The notes beneath the pieces were generated by a model. The model worked only from the letters and a program-made list of their open reading frames with translations, made no database searches and was not told where the DNA came from. Of a stretch of 64,000 bases of DNA, positions 1-9,010 are shown one piece after another. Both the position numbers and the translations under genes were made by a program. Origin of the DNA: JAPWJZ01 sp965279315 (GTDB taxonomy: Bacteria; Pseudomonadota; Alphaproteobacteria; Micavibrionales; UBA2020); contig OZ257145.1 in assembly GCA_965279315.1 (NCBI GenBank), forward strand, positions 1,178,001 through 1,242,000. Direction: 5' to 3'. Each line of letters opens with the position of its first letter. Within the stretch, counting starts at the first letter, position 1.

Positions 1-100
1 TCTTCAACAGGTGCAGCGCAACGCGCCGCGCCGAGCGCGGGCCGAGGCCGGGCAGGCGTCCAATAAGCTTGATCAGATGTTCGATTTCGGTGCCAATCAT
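1..100 (-). CDS. recR: Recombination protein RecR, N-terminal fragment
   Basis: Only the first 33 codons are inside the window; the gene runs off the left edge. The translation starts MIGTEIEHLIKLIGRLPGLG and continues PRSARRVALHLLK, which is the characteristic RecR start, including the helix-hairpin-helix segment (LPGLGPRSARR). RecR works with RecF and RecO to load RecA on gapped DNA. The ATG at 100-98 is the only sensible start. The spacer before it lacks a clear Shine-Dalgarno but has a TATAAT-like element just upstream, so the message may have a very short leader. The family call is good; the rest of the protein cannot be judged. Confidence 0.85.
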   Translation of the reverse strand, partial: MIGTEIEHLIKLIGRLPGLGPRSARRVALHLLK

Positions 101-153
101 GGGGGTGATTATAGCCCGTCAGGGGCCGCCTTTATAGTGCAATTTCGCATATC

Positions 154-876
154 TTAACCCCCGAAGGAGTCACTGAACAGCCCGTCTTTTTCCGCGCCCA
201 GCGCATCGAGGGCGGGCAGGGTGGCGTTAATCATCGGGGCGGGGCCGGCGATGTAAATATTATGCCCCGCCAGCGTTTTGAAATCCTCGGCGAGGGCGGG
301 GGCGATATAGCCGGTGCGGTGCGTTGCGTCGGCAGCCGGTTCCCCCAAGAGCGGTGCATAGCGGAATTCGGGATAGGTTTTTTGAAGGTTGCGGAAGGCG
401 CTGTCGAGGTACAAGTGCTGCGCATCGCGCACGCCCCAGTACAGGTAAGCGGGACTGTGCTGCGCATGGGCGAAATGGGCCTCCAGTATCGCCTTGATCG
501 GCGCGATACCGACGCCGCCCGCCAGGGCCAGCAGGGGGCGGGTGGAGGCGCGCCAGAAATGATCGCCGAAGGGCGCCTCTACGCTAATTTCGCTGCCGGC
601 GCGCCAGTTTTCAAAGATATGCGCGCTCAGGCCGCGTCCGGTGTTCTTGATGTGGAATTCAAGTATTCCGTTATCGGGCGCATTGGCAATGGAATACGGG
701 CGGGGGTCAAATCCCGTGGCTGACAGGTGCGCATATTGCCCTGCGCGGTGCGGCGATGATGTGCCGATATCTGCGCGGATGATGCGCGTATCGTCCGCCA
801 TTTCCACAACCGATATCACGCGCGCAGCGTAAATGCGCGGCGCGACGGGCGTGAGGATCGGGGATGGGGCGGTCAA
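154..876 (-). CDS. FAD/NAD(P)-binding oxidoreductase (flavin/ferredoxin reductase family)
   Basis: A 240-residue soluble flavoprotein of the ferredoxin-NADP reductase superfamily. Residues 59-62 (RPYS) are the FAD-binding signature, 120-126 (GGVGIAP) the NAD(P) pyrophosphate loop, and 207-215 (IYIAGPAPM) the end of the nucleotide-binding domain. There is no cysteine cluster for a 2Fe-2S domain at either end, so it is the bare reductase module, as in Fre or the reductase half of oxygenases. It is expected to pass electrons from NAD(P)H through FAD to an unknown acceptor. It lies alone between recR and the LPD7 gene, so context does not name a partner. Confidence 0.8.
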   Translation of the reverse strand: MTAPSPILTPVAPRIYAARVISVVEMADDTRIIRADIGTSSPHRAGQYAHLSATGFDPRPYSIANAPDNGILEFHIKNTGRGLSAHIFENWRAGSEISVEAPFGDHFWRASTRPLLALAGGVGIAPIKAILEAHFAHAQHSPAYLYWGVRDAQHLYLDSAFRNLQKTYPEFRYAPLLGEPAADATHRTGYIAPALAEDFKTLAGHNIYIAGPAPMINATLPALDALGAEKDGLFSDSFGG

Positions 877-911
877 GATCGGCGTTCCTGTATTGCGCTT
901 CAGAAAGACTT

Positions 912-943
912 AGGGCTCATCCGCAAAACTAGGGATGAGCCCT
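912..943 (-). terminator. Hairpin terminator of the LPD7 gene
   Basis: A perfect 11-bp inverted repeat (AGGGCTCATCC / GGATGAGCCCT) with a 10-nt loop lies 24 bases past the stop of the minus-strand LPD7 gene. It is followed on that strand by a modest T-rich stretch (AAGTCTTTCTG). It is probably a factor-independent terminator, though the T tract is weak. Confidence 0.65.
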
Positions 944-966
944 TGAAAGTCAAGTGTCGGGTCAAG

Positions 967-2481
967 TTAACGTTTGGGCGGCTTCGGCGCCTTTGCAGGT
1001 TTCGAAGGCTTACCGCCGTCTTTCACAGCGGCAGCTTCCGGCTTGTCGGCGGCGGGCTTTTCTGTCACTTCCGCGACGGGTTTTGTATCCACCACGGCCG
1101 CGGCGGGCTTGTCGCCTTCTGTTTTGCCTTTTACCAGTTTATCGATGGCGTCGATGCTGGCCAGCGCTTCGGGGTTGCCTTCGTTCTTTTCGCGCACTTC
1201 GGCAGCGGCGGAGGAGAGCTGCTCGTTGCCTTCCGCTTTCGGGGGCGTAATGACGCCGAAGCTGGTGCCGGATTTGTTTTCCGTGCCGGTTTCGACAGCC
1301 GCCGTTGCAGGTTTGTCGGCATCAACTTTGGCGGGTGTTTCAGCGCCTTCGGTTTTTGCAGCGGGTGCATCAACTTTCGCAGCGTCGCCTTCAACTTTTG
1401 CCGCAGGTTTTTCAGCGTCGGTTTTCACTTCCGCTGTTTCCTTGGCAGGCGTTTCCGGATCGGCATCATCTTCATATTTGGTCTGGGGGGCGGTCAGGTC
1501 AACGCCGCTCAGGTTCATCTGGTGCGATGCGGGCGTCGCGCCGGTCGTGTGCTTGTCGTTATGCTTCTCGTTGAATGCGGCGAGCCTGTTGTGCACGTTG
1601 TTCGGGTCTTCGCTGTACATGGGCACGAAATTCGCGACTTCAAGGCCGTTCATTTTGGCGTGCAGCCACATCAGTTCTTTTTGCTTGATGTTTCCATGCA
1701 CGTTGATGGCGGTCCAGCCGCGCGCTTTCGCGGTCACGGCGACGGCATTTGCTTCTTCTTCACCGAATTTGGCGGTGCGTTTGCGCATGCCGATGAATTC
1801 CGAGCCGCCCAGGTTCGCGTGCCATTCGATCACATGGCCGTTCGGCAGGTGGAAGTCGAGGCCGTATTTGTCGTTCTTTTTGACCTTGCCGGTCAGGCCC
1901 AGCGCCTCCTTCAGCTTGTCATCCACATCGCCTGCAGGCCAGACCTTGTTGATTTCGGGCATGCTGTTTTTTGCGAATACGGAGCGGTAGCGGGTGTCTT
2001 TATTCGCTTCTTCGTCGTCAAGATCCTCGTCGTCGATTTCTGCCGCTGCTGCGCTGCTGTTGTTTGCAGGCGGTTGAGCGACATCTTTTTTGGCGGCTTT
2101 TTCATCGGCTTCGCCGACGGGTGCGATGTCAGGCTGGGCAACAGCTGTATCTTTTTTCTTCTCCGCACCTTCTTCGGCAGCATTTTCGGTTGCGGGTGTC
2201 GGCGCGACGGCGACTGATTCAACAACAGCCGCTACGGGGCCCTTCACGGCAGCGAGGTCGATTTTCGGGATATCCGTCGAGGGGGTAAGGCCTACGGCAT
2301 CATTTTCAAAATCAAAAAGCGGCAACTGGTCGCCGGGCTTCAATTCGGGTCTTTGCGAGACATATTTACTGTCGGTGACAGCGGGCGCTTCTGCAACGGC
2401 CGTAACCGTGCCCCCCGAGGCTTCAGGAGCTTTTTTATCTTCTGCGGAAGGCGGTGTGTCGACTTGACCGTCTTGAGCCAT
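967..2481 (-). CDS. LPD7-domain protein with Ala/Pro/Lys-rich low-complexity arms
   Basis: The ATG at 2481 is preferred (504 aa) because AGAGGG sits 8 bases upstream; an in-frame start 33 bases earlier has no such site. The middle of the protein (roughly residues 195-300) is a compact domain running from LDFHLPNGHVIEWHANLG to AKARGWTAINVHGNIKQKEL and MWLHAKMNGLEVANFVP. This resembles LPD7, a domain normally found at the end of conjugative relaxases and other large mobile-element proteins. Both arms are disordered-looking, rich in Ala, Lys, Glu, Pro and Val (repeats such as AEKPAAK and AADKPEAAA), and the tail is very basic (KPSKPAKAPKPPKR). No relaxase or helicase part is present. The function is unknown; a DNA-associated or secreted protein is possible. 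Confidence 0.7.
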   Translation of the reverse strand: MAQDGQVDTPPSAEDKKAPEASGGTVTAVAEAPAVTDSKYVSQRPELKPGDQLPLFDFENDAVGLTPSTDIPKIDLAAVKGPVAAVVESVAVAPTPATENAAEEGAEKKKDTAVAQPDIAPVGEADEKAAKKDVAQPPANNSSAAAAEIDDEDLDDEEANKDTRYRSVFAKNSMPEINKVWPAGDVDDKLKEALGLTGKVKKNDKYGLDFHLPNGHVIEWHANLGGSEFIGMRKRTAKFGEEEANAVAVTAKARGWTAINVHGNIKQKELMWLHAKMNGLEVANFVPMYSEDPNNVHNRLAAFNEKHNDKHTTGATPASHQMNLSGVDLTAPQTKYEDDADPETPAKETAEVKTDAEKPAAKVEGDAAKVDAPAAKTEGAETPAKVDADKPATAAVETGTENKSGTSFGVITPPKAEGNEQLSSAAAEVREKNEGNPEALASIDAIDKLVKGKTEGDKPAAAVVDTKPVAEVTEKPAADKPEAAAVKDGGKPSKPAKAPKPPKR

Positions 2482-2622
2482 GGCGGAACCCTCTTTGATT
2501 TTTTGAAAAAACAATTAACCCAGCGTTAAGAATTGTATTCAACCATTATATCCAAGTTTTCGTAATGGCGCAAGAAAACGCGGATTATCAAGTATTATCA
2601 ATGGTATTTTTACGAATCTATC

Positions 2623-3231
2623 TCAATTTAGCTTCGGATTTTTGCGCTGCGGGTCATAATAGTGGAAAAGGTCGTTATCCAGCTTCATGCCGGCCTGGAT
2701 GTTGAACAGCTCGACCTCGGTCGTGCCGCCATCGGGATCGACGATGCGCCATTTGCGCAGTTCAAGCGCGGGCGTTTCGGTGAAGGCGAGGGTGAGGGAG
2801 CCCGATTTGGGCTCTTTCTTCTCGACCAGCGTGACCAGCAGCAGGTTATTGTCGCGCACGACGGTCGATACCGTCAGGTCGCCCGACAGGGTCAGCTTTT
2901 CGCGCAGGAAGAAATCGGCGAGCGATTTTGAGATCAGGGTGCGTGATCCCTGCTTCATCTGTGCGTCGTAGTAATTGATGAAAAGGCCGTCGGCGACGAT
3001 GAAATCCTTCACGGGCGGATCATAGGTGAAGCTCATGCGGCCGGGACGCTTCAGCAAAAACGTGCCGCCCACCTGCTTGCCGGTGTTGTCGGTCTGGATG
3101 AATTTCGCCTTCAGCGTCCTGATGCCGTTCAAATAGGACTGCACGGCGGCAACCTCGGGAATTTCCTGCTGCGCCGAAGCGGCTGCGGGCGCGAGGATAA
3201 GGGCAAGCAGGATTGCGGCAATAAAACGCAT
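2623..3231 (-). CDS. lolA: Outer-membrane lipoprotein carrier protein LolA
   Basis: A 202-residue protein with a signal peptide (about residues 1-20, cut after AASA). The LolA fold is recognisable: an N-terminal helix and KAKFIQTD strand, the GGTFLLKRPGRMSFTYDPP block and the KSLADFFL helix. LolA carries lipoproteins from the LolCDE transporter across the periplasm to the outer-membrane receptor. In many alphaproteobacteria lolA lies beside ftsK; here an unknown exported protein gene sits between them on the same strand. Length is normal for the family. Confidence 0.9.
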   Translation of the reverse strand: MRFIAAILLALILAPAAASAQQEIPEVAAVQSYLNGIRTLKAKFIQTDNTGKQVGGTFLLKRPGRMSFTYDPPVKDFIVADGLFINYYDAQMKQGSRTLISKSLADFFLREKLTLSGDLTVSTVVRDNNLLLVTLVEKKEPKSGSLTLAFTETPALELRKWRIVDPDGGTTEVELFNIQAGMKLDNDLFHYYDPQRKNPKLN

Positions 3232-3291
3232 GGGCCACCGTTGTTGGTTCGAGTTTACATTAATCCCGGTTTCTCGGGGCTGACACGCAGC

Positions 3292-4113
3292 TTAGGGGTT
3301 ATACCCTGCGATCTGCAGCATGAATTTGTCGAGCGTCGCATGCACCTTGTCGAGGCTCTTCGGCTTCGGGCCGCTCGACGACAGGGACACCTGCACGGGG
3401 AAATGGCGCAGCATCGTCGTGCCGACCGCGCCGCGCTGGGTGTGTTTCTTGTATTCCGATTCAAATTCGGCGCTGTAGCCGATGGAAACGCCGGTATCCG
3501 TGCGGGTCGCCTTGTCGTCGAACATATACTGGTCGGGCGCACCCATCATCAGGCGGGTGGCGTAGTTGTCGGACACTTTCATGTCCGCCTTGCCGCCGGC
3601 CGTTTTTTTATAGTAGTTGCCGACGCTTTTCTTCATGTCGTCGCGGAAGGTCGGTTCGCGCATGTCGAGGTATTCGGCAAGGCCGATCGGCGCGCGGCCC
3701 AGCTTCGGCGCCAGCCAGCTGATCGTGCCCTGGTTGTTGAGCGCCGCATCGGGCGGTTCCATACCCGGCAGCGTTTGCGCCGCCAGCGCAGGGCCTTGCG
3801 TGAATTTTTCCAGCTCGTCGCAATCGGCGAACATGGCGACCAGGTTGCCGCCGTCGGTGTCGTGGTCCAGTTTGCGCATATGTTTCACCAGCGCGCCTTC
3901 AAGGTATTGCGATTCATCGAGGAAGCACATGCCAAGCGGCGCCTCCAGCGTTACGCGGTGCTGTCCGAAGGGCATGACGACCGTGCGACGCATTTCCCAG
4001 ACGGGGTTGGGCTCGCGGGCCTGCGCGGCGACACCCGCCAGCATGGCGGCGGCAAGGACGCAGCCGAGAACCGTCGACTTGGCGGTGAGAAATTTTTTCA
4101 TGGAATGATTCAT
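3292..4113 (-). CDS. Exported protein of unknown function between ftsK and lolA
   Basis: A 273-residue protein with a clear signal peptide (hydrophobic stretch about residues 12-31, AQA cleavage site). No family is recognised. The mature part has two cysteines (MCFLDES and FADCDEL) that could form a disulfide, and no membrane helix. Two in-frame ATGs are possible, four codons apart; neither has a strong ribosome site. It begins 14 bases after the ftsK stop and is followed by lolA, all on the minus strand, so it is probably co-transcribed. Its position and export suggest an envelope role (inference). Confidence 0.75.
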   Translation of the reverse strand: MNHSMKKFLTAKSTVLGCVLAAAMLAGVAAQAREPNPVWEMRRTVVMPFGQHRVTLEAPLGMCFLDESQYLEGALVKHMRKLDHDTDGGNLVAMFADCDELEKFTQGPALAAQTLPGMEPPDAALNNQGTISWLAPKLGRAPIGLAEYLDMREPTFRDDMKKSVGNYYKKTAGGKADMKVSDNYATRLMMGAPDQYMFDDKATRTDTGVSIGYSAEFESEYKKHTQRGAVGTTMLRHFPVQVSLSSSGPKPKSLDKVHATLDKFMLQIAGYNP

Positions 4114-4127
4114 TCTTTTATGTCCCG

Positions 4128-6533
4128 TTATGTACCGTAATGGTCGCCGCCCAGTATCTCGCGCTTGCCGACATGGTTGGCGGCGGTGATAAGACCTTCT
4201 TTTTCCATGCGCTCCACGATGCGGGCGGCACGGTTATAGCCGATCTGCAGATGGCGCTGGATAAAGCTGGTGGAAACCTTGCGTTCCCGGATGACAATCG
4301 CGACTGCCTGATCGTAAAGGTCGTCGCCGCTGCCTTCCCCGCTTCCGATTTCTCCGAAGCCGCCTTCTTCTTCCTCGCCGTCTGTCACCCCATCAATGTA
4401 ATTCGGAACGCCTTGGCTGCGCAAGAAGGACACGATTTTCTCGACCTCGTCATCGGCGACAAACGGGCCATGGACTCTGGTAATACGTCCGCCGGCCGCC
4501 ATATAGAGCATATCGCCCTGTCCGAGCAGCTGTTCCGCGCCGCCTTCCCCTAATATTGTCCGGCTGTCGATCTTCGATGTGACCTGAAAGCTGATACGGG
4601 TCGGGAAGTTTGCCTTAATCACGCCCGTGATGACGTCAACCGAAGGACGCTGGGTTGCCATGATCAGGTGGATGCCCGCGGCACGGGCCATCTGGGCGAG
4701 GCGCTGGATCGCGTTTTCAACCTCTTTGCCCGCCACCAGCATCAGGTCGGCGAATTCGTCGACGATGATGACGATAAAGGGCAGGTCATTAAGGGGGATC
4801 GGCTGTTCTTCATAGATCGGCTTGCCGGTGTCGGAATCGAAACCCGTCTGGATCTTGTGCATCAGCACTTCGCCCGTACCACGCGCTGCGCGGATGCGTT
4901 CGTTAAAGCCGTCGATATTGCGTACGCCCAGTTTCGACATCGCGCGGTAACGGTCTTCCATTTCGCGCACGGCCCATTTGAGCGCGGTCACGGCCTTGTG
5001 CGCCTCGGTCACGACGGGCGTCAGCAAATGGGGGATATCGTCATAGACCGACAGTTCCAGCATCTTGGGGTCGATCATGATAAAGCGGCATTGCTCCGGC
5101 GACAGGCGGTAGAGCAGCGACAGGATCATCGTGTTGACGGCAACCGATTTCCCCGAGCCGGTCGTGCCGGCCACAAGCAGGTGCGGCATCCGCGACAGGT
5201 CGGCGATGATGGGATCGCCCGCAATGTTTTTGCCCAGCACCAGCGGCAGCTTCGCGGTGTGCTTTTCAGACTCTTTCGTCGCGAGCAGTTCCTTCAGAAA
5301 CACCATCTCGCGCTTGGCGTTCGGAAGTTCAATGCCGATCGCGTTCTTGCCGGGGACGACAGCCACGCGCACGGCAACCGAGCTCATGCTGCGCGCGATG
5401 TCGTCGGACAGGCCGATGACGCGGCTGGTTTTTGTGCCGGGCGCCGGTTCCATTTCATAGAGGGTCACGATGGGGCCGGGGCTGACTTTCAATATGTCGC
5501 CCTGTACGCCGAAATCGGCGAGCGTGGTTTGCAGCATCTCGGCGTTTTTCTGCAGCGCGGGCTCATCCAGCTTGGTCACAGATTGTGCGCGGTCCTGCAG
5601 CAGGTCGAGCGCGGGCAGCTGCCATTCGTCATCCGATGTGCGCAGGTTCAGTTTTTTCTGCTTCTCTTCCTTGGCTGGTTTTGCGGGCTTGTCGCTGCGG
5701 ATCGCCAGGATGGGCTTGCGTTTCGCGACCAGCGTTTCGTCGGGAGCAGAGGGCTCTGCATCCTGCTCGTCGAAGGCCTCTTCCTTGACGCGGATGCGGC
5801 GCTGTTTGGCGGGCGCGTCGTTGGTATAGGTCGTGTGCCATTTGCGGAAGGCGGTGAAGGCAGCGCCCGTGCGCTCCGCCGCGAAAGACGTCACATCGCG
5901 CGTGGTCGAGAGCCCCGCCATCCATTCGCCAAATCCGATGCCGAGCGCAAGGATATAGGTGACCGTGCAGAGCAGCGCGGCAGACAAGGCGACGAACAGG
6001 AACGCCATGGTGCCCAGCCAGCCCTGCAGGTTATTGCCGACCGCGTTGTAAATCAGCGCGCCGGCAGAGCCGCCAAGGTATGATCCCGCGCCGAACATGT
6101 CGAAGGACGGCAGGCGTGCGAAGGCAATCGCGCCGAGGAGGACGGAGAATACCAGCATCGGCAGGCGTGCGCCCAGACCCTGCATCGGCTTGCGCTTCAC
6201 GATGCGCCAACCCCAGACCATGAAGGCCACGCCGATCAGCAGCGCCGCCGCGCCCAATGTTTGCAGCAGCAGGTCGGCGGTGTACGCGCCGCTTTTGCCA
6301 AGAAAGTTTTGCACAACCGGATTTGTGCCGGCTGTGTTGAGCGACGGGTCTTTCGGGTCATAAGTGAAGAGTGCGGCAAACAGGGACAGCCCCGCGCCCG
6401 CGAAAGCAACCCCGCCAAGGTCGGTCAGGCGGTGCGCCAGGAAACTTTGCATGCTGGCCGGCAGAAGCGGCGTTTTGCCGCCGCGTGACTTGACGGAAAC
6501 CTTGCGCTGCGGCGCGCGCGAAAATAGACCCAT
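4128..6533 (-). CDS. ftsK: DNA translocase FtsK
   Basis: An 801-residue protein with the full FtsK plan. An N-terminal set of about four membrane helices (residues 30-200) anchors it at the septum. A short basic/acidic linker follows. The RecA-like motor has a Walker A loop GTTGSGKS at residues 456-463 and Walker B IIVDEFADLM around D592. The C-terminal gamma winged helix (ending VGKREIL) reads KOPS sequences. It pumps chromosome termini through the division septum and activates XerCD at dif. The linker is short, as is usual outside the enterics. It leads a unit with the exported unknown and lolA. Confidence 0.97.
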   Translation of the reverse strand: MGLFSRAPQRKVSVKSRGGKTPLLPASMQSFLAHRLTDLGGVAFAGAGLSLFAALFTYDPKDPSLNTAGTNPVVQNFLGKSGAYTADLLLQTLGAAALLIGVAFMVWGWRIVKRKPMQGLGARLPMLVFSVLLGAIAFARLPSFDMFGAGSYLGGSAGALIYNAVGNNLQGWLGTMAFLFVALSAALLCTVTYILALGIGFGEWMAGLSTTRDVTSFAAERTGAAFTAFRKWHTTYTNDAPAKQRRIRVKEEAFDEQDAEPSAPDETLVAKRKPILAIRSDKPAKPAKEEKQKKLNLRTSDDEWQLPALDLLQDRAQSVTKLDEPALQKNAEMLQTTLADFGVQGDILKVSPGPIVTLYEMEPAPGTKTSRVIGLSDDIARSMSSVAVRVAVVPGKNAIGIELPNAKREMVFLKELLATKESEKHTAKLPLVLGKNIAGDPIIADLSRMPHLLVAGTTGSGKSVAVNTMILSLLYRLSPEQCRFIMIDPKMLELSVYDDIPHLLTPVVTEAHKAVTALKWAVREMEDRYRAMSKLGVRNIDGFNERIRAARGTGEVLMHKIQTGFDSDTGKPIYEEQPIPLNDLPFIVIIVDEFADLMLVAGKEVENAIQRLAQMARAAGIHLIMATQRPSVDVITGVIKANFPTRISFQVTSKIDSRTILGEGGAEQLLGQGDMLYMAAGGRITRVHGPFVADDEVEKIVSFLRSQGVPNYIDGVTDGEEEEGGFGEIGSGEGSGDDLYDQAVAIVIRERKVSTSFIQRHLQIGYNRAARIVERMEKEGLITAANHVGKREILGGDHYGT

Positions 6534-6644
6534 AAACCCCCCGGTCGGTGGACAAAACAGCTAAACTCTAAAACCCTCTACGAGTGTAGCAGAGCTGCGA
6601 GTCGTCGCGCCATATCTTGTGGTGAAAATTTAGCGGCGGGAGGC

Positions 6645-6836
6645 TTACTTTTTCTTCTCTTCGCCCAGATCCAGCACCCCGTTGGGGTCTTTCTCAACCA
6701 GATCAGCGACTTGGTCGTAAACAGATGCGTTGTCGTTCATCTGTTCGCGCAGCGGCTCGTTCTGCGCGCCCACATTGCGGAAGAAAGTCGCGGCGTCGCG
6801 CAAAAGTTTCGAGGCAAGCTGGGCGTAGGTGGCCAT
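6645..6836 (-). CDS. Small protein of unknown function (63 aa)
   Basis: The ATG at 6836 is chosen because AAGGA lies 8 bases upstream; a longer reading extends 20 codons into non-coding-looking sequence. The protein (MATYAQLASKLLRDAATFFR at the start) is predicted to be all-helical, acidic, soluble and without cysteines. It ends in a charged tail, GEEKKK. No family is recognised. It stands alone between ftsK and pheA with its own ribosome site. Confidence 0.65.
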   Translation of the reverse strand: MATYAQLASKLLRDAATFFRNVGAQNEPLREQMNDNASVYDQVADLVEKDPNGVLDLGEEKKK

Positions 6837-6929
6837 CTGGTAATTCCTTGATAAGGACAAACAAGCACGCAAAAAATAGCATGGCTGCCGCGCCATGGCA
6901 CGGAAAAACTAAACCATGGTTATGTCAAT

Positions 6930-7769
6930 TTACTTACGGCGGAAGGGGTGCAACGGGTAGGTGCCGAGCATCCGGATATCGGCCGCATAGAACCGCAGCT
7001 CGTCAATCGCGTACTGGAACGACACATCTTCCGGATGGCCTTCGAATTCGCAATAGAAAGTGGCGGAATGGAATTTATTGCCTTCCAGATAGCTTTCCAG
7101 CTTCAGGATGTTGATGCCGTTGGTGGCAAAACCGCCCAGCGCCTTATACAGCGCGGCGGGAATGTTGTGCACCTTGAACAGGATCGAGGTGATGAATTTC
7201 TTGCCCTTCACCGGCGCGGGCGGTTTCGCGCCCTTGGCAAGCGCGATGAAGCGCGTCGTGTTGCCCTCTTCATCCTCGATATTCTTTTGCAAAATTTTCA
7301 GGCCGTACAATTCTGCCGCCAGCGCCGATGCAATCGCGCCATGCGCCTTGTCCTTCATTTCGGCGACTTTCAGCGCAGACCCTGCGGTGTCTTCGAATAC
7401 GACGGGCTTCAACCCCAGTTCCGCGATGATCTTGCGGCATTGGGGCAGGGCGTGGATGTGGGAATAGACGGTCTTGATGTCGGACACTTTCGCGCCGTCG
7501 ACGCCCAGCAGGCAGTGATGCACGGGTATGAAATATTCGGCGACAATCGACAGCGGCGAGCGCGGCAGCAAATGATGGATGTCGGCCACGCGCCCCGCGA
7601 TCGAGTTATCGATCGGGATCATCGCATATTTCGCGCGGCCGGTTTCGGCGGCCTTGAACGCCTCCGCAAAGGTCGGGCAGGGCAGCGGTTCCAGTTTCGG
7701 GAAGGCGGCGAGGCAGGCCATGTGGGAATAAGCGCCCGCGCGGCCCTGGAATGCGATTTTATCGGTCAT
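6930..7769 (-). CDS. pheA: Prephenate dehydratase
   Basis: A 279-residue, stand-alone prephenate dehydratase (no chorismate mutase part). The catalytic domain spans about residues 1-180, with the IAFQGRAGAYSH start, PIDNSIAGRV loop and the NTTRFIAL motif near 170 that carries the catalytic Thr and the Phe-sensitivity residue. A C-terminal ACT domain follows (about 190-270, including ILKLESYLEG), which normally binds phenylalanine for feedback inhibition. It converts prephenate to phenylpyruvate. It is at the end of a minus-strand group with kdsB; kdsB-pheA proximity is common in alphaproteobacteria. Confidence 0.95.
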   Translation of the reverse strand: MTDKIAFQGRAGAYSHMACLAAFPKLEPLPCPTFAEAFKAAETGRAKYAMIPIDNSIAGRVADIHHLLPRSPLSIVAEYFIPVHHCLLGVDGAKVSDIKTVYSHIHALPQCRKIIAELGLKPVVFEDTAGSALKVAEMKDKAHGAIASALAAELYGLKILQKNIEDEEGNTTRFIALAKGAKPPAPVKGKKFITSILFKVHNIPAALYKALGGFATNGINILKLESYLEGNKFHSATFYCEFEGHPEDVSFQYAIDELRFYAADIRMLGTYPLHPFRRK

Positions 7770-7787
7770 TTGTGCTGTTTTCTTCTG

Positions 7788-8576
7788 TTATTTGGATGGT
7801 GACGGATTGTCGAACCACCGCTTTTTGAGGCCATTCTGCCCCAGATTTTCGCCGCCCGCAATCTCGACCGTCATCATGCCATGCCGCGCATCCTGCGCGC
7901 CATGCATGTTGTAGTAGCCCACGCGCGCGCCCTTGCCGCTTTCCACCAGCGGCAGCGCGATTTTGGCGACAGCCTTCCAGAAATCGCGTTTTTCTTCCGT
8001 GCTGCCGTTCAGCATGAAATCGGGGAAGGATTTATAATTCGGGTTCACGATCGCATAGTGTTCTTGCGCTTCTTTCGCATTCGCCGGCAGCGGCAGCGAT
8101 TTCATGCCATGGCCGAGATCGGTGCCCAGCACATCCAGCTTGTTGTCGGCGAACAATTGCGTGATGCCCTGTTTGGGATGCGGGTGAAAACTGCGCAAGT
8201 CCCCGATGAATTCATGTTCAGGCGTAAAGCCGTCTGTCAGCACATGGATATGCACTTCCTGCACCTGCGAATTCGTGTCGTTGCGGCCCATATCGGTGGC
8301 CTTGGAAAAATTGGTCAGCCATTGATGGTTGGCGGGATCGACACGGTTTTTGTAAAGGTCGGCGAAGGCCTCGGAAATATCATCCCATGCCTTGTCATCC
8401 GCTTTCGATTTCAGGAAATCGAGGCCATCGGCATGGCGCAATCCGCTCACTGCGATGATGAAGCTGGTATTCGCAATCGGTTTGCCCTCCGCCGCCTGTC
8501 CGTGCTGCACGGTGCGGGTCGTGGCGGTCTGCGCAAAAGCCTTGAGCGCGTTTGTTTGGTCGAACCAGTCTGACAC
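7788..8576 (-). CDS. Tandem HIT-like domain protein (degenerate), function unknown
   Basis: The open frame extends to 8729, into the TfoX-N gene. A GTG at 8576 with AAGAGGT 8 bases upstream gives a clean 262-residue protein and is preferred. Two halves look alike. The first ends in SQVQEVHIHVLTDG, close to the histidine-triad pattern but with Glu for the first His. The second ends in AQDARHGMMTVEIAGG, where only one His remains. If right, this is a duplicated HIT/GalT-type fold with altered catalytic residues. HIT enzymes act on nucleotide phosphates; activity here is doubtful. Its neighbours are pheA and a TfoX-N gene. Confidence 0.6.
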   Translation of the reverse strand: MSDWFDQTNALKAFAQTATTRTVQHGQAAEGKPIANTSFIIAVSGLRHADGLDFLKSKADDKAWDDISEAFADLYKNRVDPANHQWLTNFSKATDMGRNDTNSQVQEVHIHVLTDGFTPEHEFIGDLRSFHPHPKQGITQLFADNKLDVLGTDLGHGMKSLPLPANAKEAQEHYAIVNPNYKSFPDFMLNGSTEEKRDFWKAVAKIALPLVESGKGARVGYYNMHGAQDARHGMMTVEIAGGENLGQNGLKKRWFDNPSPSK

Positions 8577-8650
8577 GGGGATGCTACCTCTTGAACCATT
8601 ATAATTACATAATGAACGGGGCTTGGTAAACGTAAATGCGCCGTAGCGGG

Positions 8651-9010
8651 TTAGTGCTTTGTTTTTACTGCCTTTTTCTTCGGCTTGGGCTTGGCTTGAA
8701 GCGCAGCCCCACAGGCGGCTTTCGTCCATTCCAGCAGGGTATCCTCGTCATCCAGCGCAACGGCGGGGACAGCCCAATAGGATAATGTCACCGTCTTGTT
8801 TTTCGATTCATACCGGAACGGCTCCGACCCTGCGGCTGCGTAATCGGCGCGGTTGCTGGCGGCGGTTTTGTAATACAGCACATCATCGATAATAATGCTG
8901 AACATCAGCCCGCCACGGAAAAGCCCGAAACCCCCGAACATCCGCTTCGCCGATATGCCGGGCAGCGGGGCCAGCTGGTCGAGGATATAATCGCAATATT
9001 CGCGGGACAT
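8651..9010 (-). CDS. TfoX N-terminal domain protein
   Basis: A 119-residue protein matching the TfoX N-terminal domain: the YILDQLAPLPGISAKRMFGG start, a LFRGGLMFSIIIDDVLYYK strand pair and the FRYESKNKTVTLSYWAVP segment. The last 20 residues are Lys/Ala-rich. In gamma-proteobacteria TfoX/Sxy promotes competence with CRP; single-domain homologues like this one are common and their role is not established. Its ATG overlaps the kdsB stop by one base (TAATG), so it is probably translated by coupling to kdsB. Confidence 0.85.
   Translation of the reverse strand: MSREYCDYILDQLAPLPGISAKRMFGGFGLFRGGLMFSIIIDDVLYYKTAASNRADYAAAGSEPFRYESKNKTVTLSYWAVPAVALDDEDTLLEWTKAACGAALQAKPKPKKKAVKTKH

Noticed and set aside
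943..2217. Long plus-strand frames (424 and 338 codons) over the LPD7 gene
   Set aside because: They are antisense shadows in GC-rich sequence; the LPD7 frame has a ribosome site, a recognisable domain and a terminator.
4668..6083. 471-codon plus-strand frame
   Set aside because: It is the antisense of ftsK, and its His/Arg/Gly-rich composition is typical of shadows.
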